64,000 nt of DNA, from contig NZ_JAYEER010000003.1 in NCBI RefSeq assembly GCF_034653355.1, positions 1,488,001-1,552,000 of the forward strand, in the 5' to 3' direction. This DNA comes from Nitrospirillum sp034653355. Its GTDB lineage: Bacteria > Pseudomonadota > Alphaproteobacteria > Azospirillales > Azospirillaceae. Below are positions 50,498-60,381 of this stretch, piece after piece. How positions within the stretch are numbered: the stretch's first letter is position 1; every line of letters begins with the position of its first letter. The translations under genes and the position numbers were made by a program. The notes under the pieces were generated by a model. It made no database searches. It was not told where the DNA came from and worked only from the letters and a program-made list of their open reading frames with translations.

Positions 50498-53400
50498 TTA
50501 CTTCAGGATACGGTTCCACCAGCCCTTTTTGGGCTGTTCCACCATGGGGTTCAGCTCCACCGAGGGATGGACCGCCGGGGCGGCGTCCTCGGCGGGTGCG
50601 GCCTTGGCCACCGGCTCGACCACCACGGACTCGGGCGCCGCGACGGGGGCCGCCGGCTCGGCGGTCGGGGCGGCCTCGGCCACCGCAGCCTCGGGGGCGG
50701 CGGGCTCCGTCTGAACCGGCGCCTCCTCAGCGGCGGGGACGGCTTTCTTGCGGCTGCGGGTGGCGCGCTTGGGCTTGGCGGGGGCCTCCTCCGCGACCGG
50801 CTCGGCGGCCGGGGCCGCTTCGGCCGGGGCGGCTTCCGCGACCGGAGCCTCGGTCACCGCCGGTGCCTCATCGGCCACCGGGGTGGCCTTCTTGCGGCTG
50901 CGGGTGGCGCGCTTGGGCTTGGCGGGGGCTTCCTCCGCGACCGGCTCAGCGGCCGGGGCCACTTCCACGGGGGCGGCGTCCGCCACCTGGGTCTCGGCGG
51001 CCGGCGTTTCCACCAGGACCGCTTCGGCCGAAGCGGCCTGCGCCACCGGCTCGGTGGCAGGGATGGACACGGCGGCCTCGCCGTCGGCCGGGGCGGTCAC
51101 GCCCTGGGCGCCAACGCCCTCCTCGCCTTCGGCACCGGCCTCGATCTCCTCACCCTCGGCACCGTGGCGGCCACGACGGCGACCGCCGCGCTTGCCGCGC
51201 CGGCGCTTCTTGCGCTCGCCATTGGCATCGTCGCCCTCGGCCGCTTCCACGGCTTCGGCGCCTTCGCCGTCGGCGTCCTCCCCACCAGCCAGGCTGGCTT
51301 CCTCGGCGGGCTGTTCGCCCTCGGCCGCTTCACCGGCGTGTGGCGCGCCCTCGTACCGGTCCTGGCCGCCGCCACGGCGGCGACGGCGGCGACGGCGGCG
51401 ATCCTGGCCATTGCCCTCACCATGGGTGGCCTCGGCCGTGGTCTCCTCGACCTCGTCCTCGGCGACCTCGTCTTCCACCTCGTCCACATGCTCCAGCGCG
51501 CGGTCGGTCTCGGCGTAGACGCGCTCGGCGCTGACGGCGGCGGCGGGCTGGTCGTCGGCGGCCGTGCGGGCGCGGATACGCTCCAGACGGTGGTCCGGCG
51601 GCACCAGGCTGTCGTCGGCCGACAGGAACACGCGGAAGCCGTAGCGGCGCTCGATGGCCGTCAGGGCGTCACGCTTCTGGTTCAGGATGTACAGGGTCAC
51701 CGAGCTGGCGGCCGTCACCGTGATCTCGGTGGAGCGGCGGCGGATGCCCTCATCCTCGATGGCGCGCAGAACGGCCAGCGCGGCGCTTTCCAGGGACCGC
51801 ACCATGCCGGTGCCCTCACAGTGCGGGCAGCGCTCGAAGTTGATTTCCTGCAGGCTGGGGCGCAGGCGCTGCCGCGACAGCTCCATCAGGCCGAAGGGCG
51901 AGATGCGGCCCAGCTGGATGCGCGCCCGGTCGGCCTTCATGGCCTCCTTCAGGCGCTTCTCGACGGCGGCGTTGTTGCGGCCGTCCTCCATGTCGATGAA
52001 ATCAATGACGACCAGGCCGGCCAGATCGCGCAGGCGCAGCTGGCGGGCGACCTCCTCGGCGGCCTCCAGGTTGGTGCGCAACGCTGTCTCCTCGATGTTC
52101 CGCTCCTTGGTGGCGCGGCCGGAGTTGACGTCGATGGCGACCAGGGCTTCCGTCTGGTTGATGACGATGTACCCGCCCGAGCGCAGCTGCACCACCGGGT
52201 TGAACATGGCGTCGATCTGGTTTTCCACCTGGAAACGGTGGAACAGCGGAATGTCGTCCTTGTACGGCTGGATCTTCTTGGCGTGGCTGGGCATCAGCAT
52301 GCGCATGAAGTCCTTGGCGGTGCGGTAGCCCGCCTCGCCTTCCACATGCACCTCGTCGACGTCGCTGGCGTACAGGTCGCGGATGGACCGCTTGATGAGG
52401 TTCGCTTCCTCGTAGATCAGCGCCGGGGCGACCGCCTGCATGGTCTGCTCGCGGATGTTGTCCCAGAGGCGCATCAGGTACTCGAGGTCGCGCTTGATCT
52501 CCTGCTTGGACCGTTCCATGCCCGCAGTGCGCAGGATGACGGCCATGCCCTTCGGGATGTCCAGCTCCTCCAGCAACTCCTTCAGGCGCTTGCGGTCCTG
52601 CGGGTTGGTGATCTTGCGGGAGATGCCGCCGCCCCGGGGGGTGTTGGGCATCAGCACGCAGTAGCGGCCGGGCAGGGACAGGTAGGTGGTCAGGGCCGCA
52701 CCCTTGGTGCCGCGCTCTTCCTTCGTCACCTGCACCAGCAGGATCTGCCGGCGGCGGATGACTTCCTGGATCTTGTAAGAGCGCAGCGAGCGCGGACGGC
52801 GGCGTTCCTCGCCCTCCTCATCGGCGTGCGCGGCCTCGCCGTGGCCGTTCTCGTGCGGGGCGCGATCACCGTTGCGATCGTTGCGGTCACGGCCGCGGCG
52901 GCCCCGACGGCCCCGGTGGCGGCGGCGGTCGCCGCCCTGGCGGGCGCTCTCACCTTCGGCCGCTTCGCCTTCCGAACCCTCGTCACCCTCGGCGCCCTCG
53001 TCGCCTTCCTCGGCGTCGTCGTCCTCGCCGTCACCTTCCGTGAACTCGGCACCCTCGGTGAACTCGGCGGTCTCGCCATCGGCGTCGCCGCTAGTGGCGT
53101 GCCCGCCCGGCAGTTCCTCGGTGATGTAGGGCTGCTCGATGATCAGGGGCTGGGCCGCCGGGACGTAGGCGTCCTCGGGGTTGCCCTCGGGGACCACCAG
53201 GTCGGTCGCCACCGTCTCGTGCGCGCCGACCTCGTCGGCCACCGCTTCATAAGCGGCGGTGGGTTCGGCCGGCGGGGCCTCCCCGTAGCTGACGGCGGAG
53301 GCGCCGGCTTCCAGCAGGGGCGGGTGCTCCGCCGCGTGCAGGGCCTCATCCTCCTCGTGCTCCATCGCCTCGCGCTCGCGCTCCAGCTCCTCCTGCTCAC

Positions 53401-53671
53401 GCAGCAGGGCTTCGCGGTCGGCGACCGGGATGCGGTAATAGTCGGGATGGATTTCAGAGAAGGCGAGGAAGCCGTGGCGGTTGCCGCCATATTCCACGAA
53501 AGCCGCCTGCAACGACGGCTCCACCCGGATCACCTTGGCAAGATAGATATTGCCCTTCAGCTGCTTCCGGCTGGCGATTTCGAAATCAAGCTCGTCGAGC
53601 TTGTTACCATTGACCACGACGACCCGGGTCTGCTCCGGATGCGTGGCGTCGACAAGCATACGCTTGGCCAT
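50498..53671 (-). CDS. rne: Ribonuclease E
   Basis: This 1057-aa endonuclease is the centre of RNA turnover. The S1 domain starts at residue ~35 (KGNIYLAKVIRVEPSLQAAF) and is split by a ~200-residue acidic and Arg-rich insert (residues ~75-290), common in alphaproteobacteria. The catalytic core follows: 5'-sensor region, the metal-binding aspartates in LVAIDVNSGRATKERNIEET and LVVIDFIDMEDG, and the zinc-link FERCPHCEGTGM. The C-terminal ~400 residues are disordered Ala/Glu/Pro-rich with KPKRATRSRKKA repeats and the final NPMVEQPKKGWWNRILK motif. Preceded by a long leader, likely for self-regulation. Confidence 0.95.
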   Translation of the reverse strand: MAKRMLVDATHPEQTRVVVVNGNKLDELDFEIASRKQLKGNIYLAKVIRVEPSLQAAFVEYGGNRHGFLAFSEIHPDYYRIPVADREALLREQEELEREREAMEHEEDEALHAAEHPPLLEAGASAVSYGEAPPAEPTAAYEAVADEVGAHETVATDLVVPEGNPEDAYVPAAQPLIIEQPYITEELPGGHATSGDADGETAEFTEGAEFTEGDGEDDDAEEGDEGAEGDEGSEGEAAEGESARQGGDRRRHRGRRGRRGRDRNDRNGDRAPHENGHGEAAHADEEGEERRRPRSLRSYKIQEVIRRRQILLVQVTKEERGTKGAALTTYLSLPGRYCVLMPNTPRGGGISRKITNPQDRKRLKELLEELDIPKGMAVILRTAGMERSKQEIKRDLEYLMRLWDNIREQTMQAVAPALIYEEANLIKRSIRDLYASDVDEVHVEGEAGYRTAKDFMRMLMPSHAKKIQPYKDDIPLFHRFQVENQIDAMFNPVVQLRSGGYIVINQTEALVAIDVNSGRATKERNIEETALRTNLEAAEEVARQLRLRDLAGLVVIDFIDMEDGRNNAAVEKRLKEAMKADRARIQLGRISPFGLMELSRQRLRPSLQEINFERCPHCEGTGMVRSLESAALAVLRAIEDEGIRRRSTEITVTAASSVTLYILNQKRDALTAIERRYGFRVFLSADDSLVPPDHRLERIRARTAADDQPAAAVSAERVYAETDRALEHVDEVEDEVAEDEVEETTAEATHGEGNGQDRRRRRRRRRGGGQDRYEGAPHAGEAAEGEQPAEEASLAGGEDADGEGAEAVEAAEGDDANGERKKRRRGKRGGRRRGRHGAEGEEIEAGAEGEEGVGAQGVTAPADGEAAVSIPATEPVAQAASAEAVLVETPAAETQVADAAPVEVAPAAEPVAEEAPAKPKRATRSRKKATPVADEAPAVTEAPVAEAAPAEAAPAAEPVAEEAPAKPKRATRSRKKAVPAAEEAPVQTEPAAPEAAVAEAAPTAEPAAPVAAPESVVVEPVAKAAPAEDAAPAVHPSVELNPMVEQPKKGWWNRILK
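50745..50960 (-). repeat. 72-bp direct repeat in the RNase E tail
   Basis: Two near-identical 72-base copies (50745-50816 and 50889-50960), 144 bases apart, encode EEAPAKPKRATRSRKKA modules. They look like an internal duplication in the basic/acidic scaffold tail and could vary in number between strains. Confidence 0.75.
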
Positions 53672-54275
53672 TTTTTATCCTCATGGCACAGGGACGGCCG
53701 GCCCGCGCGACGAACGGGTTGACCGGTGTGCCACCGTTTAGTGCCGAAGCATCGGATCCCCATCGCCGCCGAGGGAAGAACACCCCGAAACGGCGCTTCC
53801 AGGAAGCGGCCAGCGGGGGGGCGGGCGACCGGAACCTGGCGCCGGCCCAGACTTTCAAAGGGGCCAGCGCCGGCTTCGTGGTTTCACAGGACCGAGCATC
53901 CTTCCAGGCGTCACACCCACGGATCGCATCACAGCGGACTTGGCTGGCTGTGGCACGAAACCCGGGGGCGACGCCCCGCCCCGGGGAGGGGCGGGCCAGG
54001 ATGCTGGTTGTCGCGAATTCAAGATAAACACGGGGTGGCCCATACTACAATGAAAGAATCACGGCCCCCGGCGGTGGATATGGAGCGGAAACGGACCGGA
54101 TCATGACGCGGGCGCCATTTCCAGCAGGCGCCGGGCCGCTGACGCGCGCCGCGCCGGCGCCGCCTAGGCGCCGTTTCTTAGGCAAGATCTCATGATCATG
54201 CTTGAAGCGATTGATTCAAGGGCGGTATAAGGCCCGGTGCTGAGCCCGTCTCGTTCTGTTTCGGGGGGATTCGTC
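53672..54275. other. Long leader of rne and upstream region of the amidase gene
   Basis: About 600 bases without a credible gene. On the minus strand it holds the rne promoter and a long 5' leader; long rne leaders are known in other bacteria to sense RNase E activity. GC-rich inverted segments (for example near 53960-54000) can form hairpins. On the plus strand the amidase promoter should be near 54150-54230. Confidence 0.5.
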
Positions 54276-55739
54276 TTGTCCGCCTTTGGGCGTCGACAAC
54301 GTTTGTTCTGGGGGCACCGGGGGACGCCGCGCGCGGCCCTGGCCGGGACCCTGGCGGGCACCCTTTTCCTGATGGGCGCGACCATTCCCATGCCGGCTTC
54401 CGCCGGCAGCTTGGGCACCATTGACATGGCGCAGGCGCAGGTGTTGCGCGTGCCGTCCGCGCCCAAGCGCAGCGCCGTGTTGGCCGTGCGCCTGGGCTTG
54501 CAAGGCGACGAGACCCGCTTCGTCCTGGAGATGAGCGAGCGCACCGATTACCGGGTGGCCACCTCGGTCAGCCCGACGCAGGTGGTCATCGACCTGCCAT
54601 CCGTCAATTGGCAGGCGGCCTTGCCCGGCGCCGGCCGGGGCCTGGTCAAGACTGTGCGCATGACCAGCAGCTTGACCGGGGCGGCCCAGGTGGTGCTGGA
54701 GACCGACGGCCCGGTGCGCGTGGCCAACGCCGACTTCCTGCCGGCGCGCGACGGCCACCCGCCGCGCCTGGTGCTGGACCTGGCCCATGGCGATCTGGGC
54801 AGTCTGATGGCCGCCGTCGCCGGCCCGTCCGCGCCGCCGACGCCCCGGTCCGAAGAGAAGGCCCTGGCCGTGTTGCCGGAGGCGCCGCCGCCGGGCGTTC
54901 CGTCCGTAGGGGCCGCTGTCGTGCCCGCCGCCAACCGCGTGGGCGCCCTGCCCACCCTGCCGCCCGACCCGCCACCCCCGCCCAAGGCGGCGCCGGTGGT
55001 GATGGTGCCGCCGGCGCCGGGCGCCAAGCCCGCCCTGCGCGACCGCACGCCCCTGATCGTGCTGGACCCCGGCCACGGTGGCGACGATCCCGGCGCCACC
55101 GCCGTGACCGGCGATCATGAGAAGGACATCACGCTCGCCATGGCCCGGGCGGTGGCCCGCGCGCTGGAGGCCACCGGCCGCTACCGCGTGGCGCTGACCC
55201 GGGACAGCGACGTCTTCATTCCCCTGCGCGAGCGGCCCGGCAAGGCCCGGGCGCTGGGCGCCGACCTGTTCATCTCGCTGCATGCCGACATCGTGGTGGG
55301 GCGGCCGGTGCGCGGCCTGTCGGTCTACACCTTGTCGGACAAGGCCACCGACCGCGAGGCGGACATGCTGGCCCAGCGCGAAAACCGGTCCGACGCCATC
55401 GTCGGCATGGATTTGGCGGACCAGAGCGCGCAGGTGGCCAGCATCCTGATCGACCTGGCGCAGCGCGACACCCGCAACCAGTCCCGTCGCCTGGCCAACC
55501 TGGTGGTGGAGTCGGTGGGGCGCGACATCGCGCTGTTGAACTCGCCCCTGCGCTCCGCCGGTTTCGCCGTGCTGACCGCGCCCGACGTGCCCGCCATCCT
55601 GGTGGAGATGGGCTACCTCTCCCATCCCACCGACGCCCGCCTGCTGGCCTCGGACAGCCACCGCCGCCGCTTCGCCGCCGACCTGGTGCGTGCCATAGAC
55701 GGCTATTTTGGGCCGCGCCGCGTCCCCTCACGCAAATAA
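54276..55739 (+). CDS. amiC: N-acetylmuramoyl-L-alanine amidase (AmiC type)
   Basis: A TTG at 54276 with a GGGGGG site at good spacing gives 487 aa; GTG 54237 is an alternative. Layout: signal peptide (ends ATIPMPASAGS), AMIN domain (~35-150; TRFVLEMSERTDYRVATS, GHPPRLVLDLA), a Pro-rich linker, then the Amidase_3 domain. Zinc ligands are visible in IVLDPGHGGDDPGATA (His), the EKDITLAMARAVA Glu and LFISLHADIVVG (His), with the catalytic Glu in VPAILVEMGYLSHP. It cleaves septal peptidoglycan in the periplasm. The order rne-amidase-PBP1A is common in Rhodospirillales. Confidence 0.92.
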   Translation: MSAFGRRQRLFWGHRGTPRAALAGTLAGTLFLMGATIPMPASAGSLGTIDMAQAQVLRVPSAPKRSAVLAVRLGLQGDETRFVLEMSERTDYRVATSVSPTQVVIDLPSVNWQAALPGAGRGLVKTVRMTSSLTGAAQVVLETDGPVRVANADFLPARDGHPPRLVLDLAHGDLGSLMAAVAGPSAPPTPRSEEKALAVLPEAPPPGVPSVGAAVVPAANRVGALPTLPPDPPPPPKAAPVVMVPPAPGAKPALRDRTPLIVLDPGHGGDDPGATAVTGDHEKDITLAMARAVARALEATGRYRVALTRDSDVFIPLRERPGKARALGADLFISLHADIVVGRPVRGLSVYTLSDKATDREADMLAQRENRSDAIVGMDLADQSAQVASILIDLAQRDTRNQSRRLANLVVESVGRDIALLNSPLRSAGFAVLTAPDVPAILVEMGYLSHPTDARLLASDSHRRRFAADLVRAIDGYFGPRRVPSRK

Positions 55740-55885
55740 GCCACACTCGGCGCGACAGGCTGTCGCCGGCAGTCGTGCGCCTGGGGCATGCGCGCCGCCG
55801 CCGCCCGGACGGCGACAGGGCGGGCGCTTCCTGCTAGGGTGCCGCCGTCTTTCGGTTCTATCGCCTGCGGGTGTCGGTCGGTTCC

Positions 55886-58339
55886 ATGCGCATTCTCGTC
55901 AAGCTGTTGGTCGTGCTGTTGATTCTGGCGGGCGCCGGCTGCGTCGGCCTCTACCTGGGCTATCGCCATTACGCGGCCGACCTGCCGGACTATCACCAGC
56001 TGGTGGACTACCAGCCGCCCACCGCCACGCGGGTGCAGGCCGGCGATGGCCGGCTGATCGCGGAGTTCGCGGCCGAGCGGCGGGTGTTCGTGCCCATCAG
56101 CCTGATCCCCAAGCGCGTGCGCCAGGCCTTCGTCTCAGCCGAGGACCAGAACTTCTACCAGCACGGCGGCGTGGATTGGCTGGCCATCGCCCGCGCCATG
56201 GCGACCAACGTGGAACGTGTGGGGCAGGACCGGCGGCCCATCGGCGCCAGCACCATCACCCAGCAGGTGACGCGCCTGTTCCTGCTGAACAACGAGGTCA
56301 GCTACGTCCGCAAGATCAAGGAGGCCATCCTCTCCTACCGGATCGAGGACGCGCTGTCCAAGGACCGCATCCTTGAGCTGTACCTCAACGAGATTTTCCT
56401 GGGCAACCGCTCCTTCGGCGTGGCGGCCGCGGCCCTGAACTATTTCAACAAGTCGCTGGATGAGCTGACGGTGGATGAGGCGGCGTTCCTGGCATCCCTG
56501 CCCAAGGCGCCGGACCGCTATTACCGCGACCGCTTCCACGACGCCGCCATCGCCCGCCGTAACTACGTGCTGGGCCGCATGGCCGAGGATGGCTACATCA
56601 CCGCCGCCGAGGCCAAGGAGGCGCAAGCCCGTCCCCTGACCTTCCGCGACCGCCATTCCGAGGGACAGGTCGACGCCGATTACTTCGTGGAGGAGGTGCG
56701 GCGCGAGCTGCTGTCCGTCTACGGCGAGTCCAAGTTGTATGAGGGCGGCCTGTCCATCCGCACCACCCTCGATCCCAAACTGCAGCAGGCGGCGGTGGAG
56801 GCCCTGCGCCATGGGCTTGAGGCGTTCGACCGCCGTAAGGGCTGGCGCGGCCCGGTGGCCCACCTGGACGGCCCGGCTAACTGGCAGGACCAGCTGGCCA
56901 AGGCGACCCTGCCGGCCGGCGGTGAGCGCTGGCAGCTGGCGGTGGTGCTGAAGGCCGACGGGGAAGAGGCCACCATCGGCTTGAAGGGCGGCAGCCAGGG
57001 CAAGCTGCTGCCGGCCGACGTGCGCTGGGCCAAGCGTGCCGCTGCCCTGGCCACCGGCGACCTGATCATGGTCGATGCCGCGATGTCGGAGGCCAAGCCG
57101 GCGTCGAAGGGCCAGAAGGCGGAAGAGCCGGCGCCCATACCCGGCGTCTACGCCCTGCGCCAGATTCCGGAATTGCAAGGGGCGGTCGTGGCCATGGACC
57201 CGCGCACCGGCCGCGTCCTGGCCATGAGCGGCGGCTTCAGCGCCCGCATCAGCGCCTTCAACCGCGCGACGCAGGCCAACCGCCAGCCGGGCTCCGCCTT
57301 CAAACCCTTCGTCTACCTGGCGGCGCTGGACCGTGGCTTCACCCCCTCCAGCCTGGTGCTGGACGCGCCCTTCTCGCTGGAGCAGGGGGCGGGGCAGGAG
57401 AAGTGGCGGCCTAGCAACTACACCGACCAGTTCTACGGCCCGACGCCCTTGCGCGTGGGCATCGAGAAGTCGCGCAACGTCATGACCGTGCGCCTGGCGC
57501 AGAACATCGGCATGCCGGCTGTGGTGGAAGAGGCCAAGCTGTTCGGCATCAGCGACCACCTGGCGCCGGAACTGTCCATGGCGCTGGGCGCCGGGGAGAC
57601 CACGGTGCTGAAGCTGGCGACCGCCTACGCCATGCTGGACAATGGCGGCAAGCGCATCACCCCGACCTTCGTCGACCGGGTGCAGGACGCCAGCGGCAAG
57701 ACCATCTACCGCCACGACCAGCGGGCGTGTGAGGGCTGCCAGCTGACGCCGGGCTCCGTTGCCCCCACCGCTGACGTGGGCGCGGTGCCGGACGTGCCCG
57801 ACACGCGCGAGCAGATTGAGGATCCCCGCACCGTCTACCAGATCGTCAACATCCTGCAGGGCGTTGTGGATCGTGGGACGGCCGCGTCGCTGCGGGTGCT
57901 GGGCAAGACCCTGGCGGGCAAGACCGGTACCACCAACGACAGCCAGGACGCCTGGTTCATGGGCTTTTCCCCCGACCTGGTGTTCGGCGTCTTCACCGGC
58001 TACGACCAGCCGCGCTCCCTGGGCGATCATGAGACGGGCGCCTCGGTGGCCGTCCCCATCTTCAAGGAGTTCATGGAGACGGCGCTGGCTGACAAGCCCT
58101 CGCTGCCCTTTCGCGTGCCGCCCGGCGTGCGCTTGGTGCGCGTGAACCCCGAAACCGGCCGCTTGGCCGAACCCGGCGACCGCAAGGCCATCTGGGAAGC
58201 CTTCATTCCCGGCACCGAGCCCAAGGGTGGCGAAGGCGTGCTGGACGGTGGTGACAGCGGCAGCGTCTGGGTGCAGGCCACCCCGGCGGCGCAACAGCAG
58301 AGCACGCAGATGGGAACGGGAACGGGGACTGTTTATTGA
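55886..58339 (+). CDS. mrcA: Penicillin-binding protein 1A (class A)
   Basis: This 817-aa bifunctional peptidoglycan synthase starts at ATG 55886 with one N-terminal membrane helix (LLVVLLILAGAGCVGLYLGY). The glycosyltransferase domain has FVSAEDQNFYQHGGVD (catalytic Glu) and GASTITQQVTRLFLL and YLNEIFLGNRSFGVAAAA. The transpeptidase domain has the catalytic Ser in QPGSAFKPFVYLAAL, SRN (EKSRNVMTVRLAQ) and KTGTT (LAGKTGTTNDSQDAWFMGFS). All residues needed for both activities are present. It lies 146 bases after the amidase and before a terminator. GTG 55871 is an alternative start. Confidence 0.95.
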   Translation: MRILVKLLVVLLILAGAGCVGLYLGYRHYAADLPDYHQLVDYQPPTATRVQAGDGRLIAEFAAERRVFVPISLIPKRVRQAFVSAEDQNFYQHGGVDWLAIARAMATNVERVGQDRRPIGASTITQQVTRLFLLNNEVSYVRKIKEAILSYRIEDALSKDRILELYLNEIFLGNRSFGVAAAALNYFNKSLDELTVDEAAFLASLPKAPDRYYRDRFHDAAIARRNYVLGRMAEDGYITAAEAKEAQARPLTFRDRHSEGQVDADYFVEEVRRELLSVYGESKLYEGGLSIRTTLDPKLQQAAVEALRHGLEAFDRRKGWRGPVAHLDGPANWQDQLAKATLPAGGERWQLAVVLKADGEEATIGLKGGSQGKLLPADVRWAKRAAALATGDLIMVDAAMSEAKPASKGQKAEEPAPIPGVYALRQIPELQGAVVAMDPRTGRVLAMSGGFSARISAFNRATQANRQPGSAFKPFVYLAALDRGFTPSSLVLDAPFSLEQGAGQEKWRPSNYTDQFYGPTPLRVGIEKSRNVMTVRLAQNIGMPAVVEEAKLFGISDHLAPELSMALGAGETTVLKLATAYAMLDNGGKRITPTFVDRVQDASGKTIYRHDQRACEGCQLTPGSVAPTADVGAVPDVPDTREQIEDPRTVYQIVNILQGVVDRGTAASLRVLGKTLAGKTGTTNDSQDAWFMGFSPDLVFGVFTGYDQPRSLGDHETGASVAVPIFKEFMETALADKPSLPFRVPPGVRLVRVNPETGRLAEPGDRKAIWEAFIPGTEPKGGEGVLDGGDSGSVWVQATPAAQQQSTQMGTGTGTVY

Positions 58340-58358
58340 GTATACCTCAGGTGTAAGC

Positions 58359-58399
58359 AAACGGGCCGCCTCAGCGATGGGGCGGCCCGTTCCGTTTCT
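58359..58399 (+). terminator. Rho-independent terminator after mrcA
   Basis: Stem AACGGGCCGCC / GGCGGCCCGTT (11 bp) with a ten-base loop, followed by CCGTTTCTT. It lies 20 bases after the mrcA stop and also just beyond the end of the convergent SDR gene. Confidence 0.8.
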
Positions 58400-58408
58400 T
58401 GCGCTGGC

Positions 58409-59215
58409 TTACGCGGCCGGCTTCAGGCGGGCGGCGGCGCTGGAGTGGGACAGGTTGGGCTTCAGCTTCTGCCGGGCGTCCTCATAGGCCTGCCAGTCGG
58501 CTTGGTTGGGCAGGGCGGGAATGGTGATCAGCTCGCCCTGGTCCAGGCCGACCAGGGAGGCGTCGACCATCTCTTCCGCCGACATCACCCATTCCTGCGG
58601 CAGGTTGTCGGCCGGCACGCCGGCCACATCCCAGAACTCCGTCCGCGTGGCCCCGGGCAGCACGGCCTGGACTCGGAGGCCCTTACCTGCCAGCTCATGA
58701 TGCAGAGATTGAGTGAATGCCACGACGAAGGCCTTGGTGCCGCCGTAGGTGCCGTTCATCAGCTCCGGCACGATGCCAACGACGGAGGCGATGTTGATGA
58801 CCAGGCCGCCGCCCCGCGCCACCAGGCCGGGCACCGCCGCGTAGGTCAGACGGGTGAGGGCCGTGACGTTCAACTGGATCATCGCCTCCATGGCGTCCAC
58901 GTTGCCCTCCAGCAGCGGGGCGGTCGCCCCCACGCCGGCATTATTGACCAGGGCGGTGATGCCGCGGTCTTCCCGCAGGCGGGCTTCGACGGCGCGCAGG
59001 TCGGCCGGTTTGGTCAGGTCGGCCGCCAGCACCTCCACTTTGCGCCCGGTCTCGGCCGCCAGGCGCTGGGCGTGGCTCTCCAGCCGGGCGGCGTTGCGCG
59101 CCACCAGGATGAGGTCATAGCCGCGGCGCGCCAGGCGATCGGCATAGATGGCGCCGATGCCGGAGGAAGCGCCGGTGACGACAGCGGTGCCCTTGGAGGA
59201 AGAAGTGGTGCTCAT
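58409..59215 (-). CDS. SDR family oxidoreductase
   Basis: This 268-aa short-chain dehydrogenase has TAVVTGASSGIGAIYADRLA (cofactor site), ALVNNAGVGATAPLLE, INIASVVGIVPELMNGTYGG with the catalytic Ser upstream and YGGTK (Tyr, Lys), then VQAVLPGATRTEFWD. The C-terminal ~25 residues (ARQKLKPNLSHSSAAARL) are basic and lie outside the core. The substrate is unknown. It is divergent from a GlxA-type regulator 146 bases away, which probably controls it. Confidence 0.9.
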   Translation of the reverse strand: MSTTSSSKGTAVVTGASSGIGAIYADRLARRGYDLILVARNAARLESHAQRLAAETGRKVEVLAADLTKPADLRAVEARLREDRGITALVNNAGVGATAPLLEGNVDAMEAMIQLNVTALTRLTYAAVPGLVARGGGLVINIASVVGIVPELMNGTYGGTKAFVVAFTQSLHHELAGKGLRVQAVLPGATRTEFWDVAGVPADNLPQEWVMSAEEMVDASLVGLDQGELITIPALPNQADWQAYEDARQKLKPNLSHSSAAARLKPAA

Positions 59216-59360
59216 GATCCGGTTTCCCTTGAGGCCGGCGGGATGCCGGCGTTGACAAGGGAAGAATACGAGCGCACGGTCATGACCTGAATGTCATTGA
59301 TGCCACCTTTTAGGACATCATGTCCGGCAGGGCGTTGCCGTCAGGGTGTTGGAGGTCGCC

Positions 59361-60299
59361 ATGCGGCGCGTTGGTCTCGTCGTCTTCCCCGGTTTCCAGA
59401 TTCTGGACCTGGTAGTGGTCACGGTGTTCGAGGTGGCGAACGTCATCGCCGGGCGCGCCATCTATGACGTGCACCTGGTGTCGGAGACGGGCGGCCTGGT
59501 CGTCAGCTCCGCTGGGGTGGCCGTGGACAGCCGCGCCCCGGACGAGCTGGCCTATGATACGCTGATGGTGGCCGGGCAGATGGAGATCACGCCGACATCG
59601 CCTGGGCTGGTGGACCTGGTCCGGGACGCTGCTCGTGTTTCCCGCCGCACGGCCAGTGTTTGCACCGGCGCCTTTATCCTGGCCGAGGCTGGCCTGTTGG
59701 AAGGCCGGCGGGCCACCACCCACTGGGTCTATGCTCGCACGTTGCAGCGGGATTTTCCGGCGGTGCGTATGGATGAGGACTGCATCTTCATCCAGGACGG
59801 ACCCATCTGGACCTCCGCCGGCATGACCGCCGCCATCGATCTGTCGCTGGCCCTGGTGGAGGCCGACCTGGGTGTGGAGATATCGCGGGCCGTGGCGCGC
59901 AAGATGGTGGTCTATCATCGCCGTCCGGGCGGACAGTCCCAGTTCTCCGCCCTGCTGGAGCTGGAGCCCCGGTCCGATCGCATCCAGAAAGCGCTGCGCC
60001 ACGCCCGCGAAAACCTGACGGCGGATCTGTCGGTGGAAAAACTGGCGGAGGTGGCGAACCTCAGCCCCCGGCAGTTCAGTCGCGCCTTCCATGCCGAAAC
60101 CGGCCAGTCGCCGGCCAAGGCGGTGGAAAACTTGCGGCTGGAGGCCGCGCGCGTGCTGATGGAGGAGGGGCGGCATCCCATCGAGATCATCGTGCGCGAA
60201 ACCGGCTTTGGCGATCGTGAGCGCATGCGCCGCGCTTTCCTGCGCGCCTTCGGCCAGCCGCCCCAGGCCTTCCAGAGGATGGCGCGGCTCAGCGCCTGA
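59361..60299 (+). CDS. GlxA family transcriptional regulator (DJ-1/PfpI + AraC HTH)
   Basis: From ATG 59361, six bases after a GGAGG site, the product is 312 aa. The N-terminal ~170 residues are a DJ-1/PfpI-like domain (RVGLVVFPGFQILDLVVVTV, SVCTGAFILAEAGLLEGRRA, TTHWVYARTL) with the nucleophile-position Cys. The C-terminal ~100 residues are an AraC HTH (VEKLAEVANLSPRQFSRAFH, VRETGFGDRERMRRAFLRAF). Such regulators sense small metabolites such as amines. It is divergent from the SDR gene, which is the likely target. Confidence 0.92.
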   Translation: MRRVGLVVFPGFQILDLVVVTVFEVANVIAGRAIYDVHLVSETGGLVVSSAGVAVDSRAPDELAYDTLMVAGQMEITPTSPGLVDLVRDAARVSRRTASVCTGAFILAEAGLLEGRRATTHWVYARTLQRDFPAVRMDEDCIFIQDGPIWTSAGMTAAIDLSLALVEADLGVEISRAVARKMVVYHRRPGGQSQFSALLELEPRSDRIQKALRHARENLTADLSVEKLAEVANLSPRQFSRAFHAETGQSPAKAVENLRLEAARVLMEEGRHPIEIIVRETGFGDRERMRRAFLRAFGQPPQAFQRMARLSA

Positions 60300-60381
60300 T
60301 TAAAAAGTATTTTAATCGGCCATGGGCTAAGGGCGATGTATACGGGGAAATATAACGAAAATCCCATAGGAAGTCCCCGTC

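Noticed and set aside
50468..53722. 1084-codon open frame opposite RNase E
   Set aside because: Gly/Leu/Arg/His low-complexity translation mirrors the Ala/Glu-rich tail of RNase E and lacks a ribosome site.
53672..54236. Small genes within the rne-amidase gap
   Set aside because: Short frames here lack ribosome sites, domains and consistent codon use.
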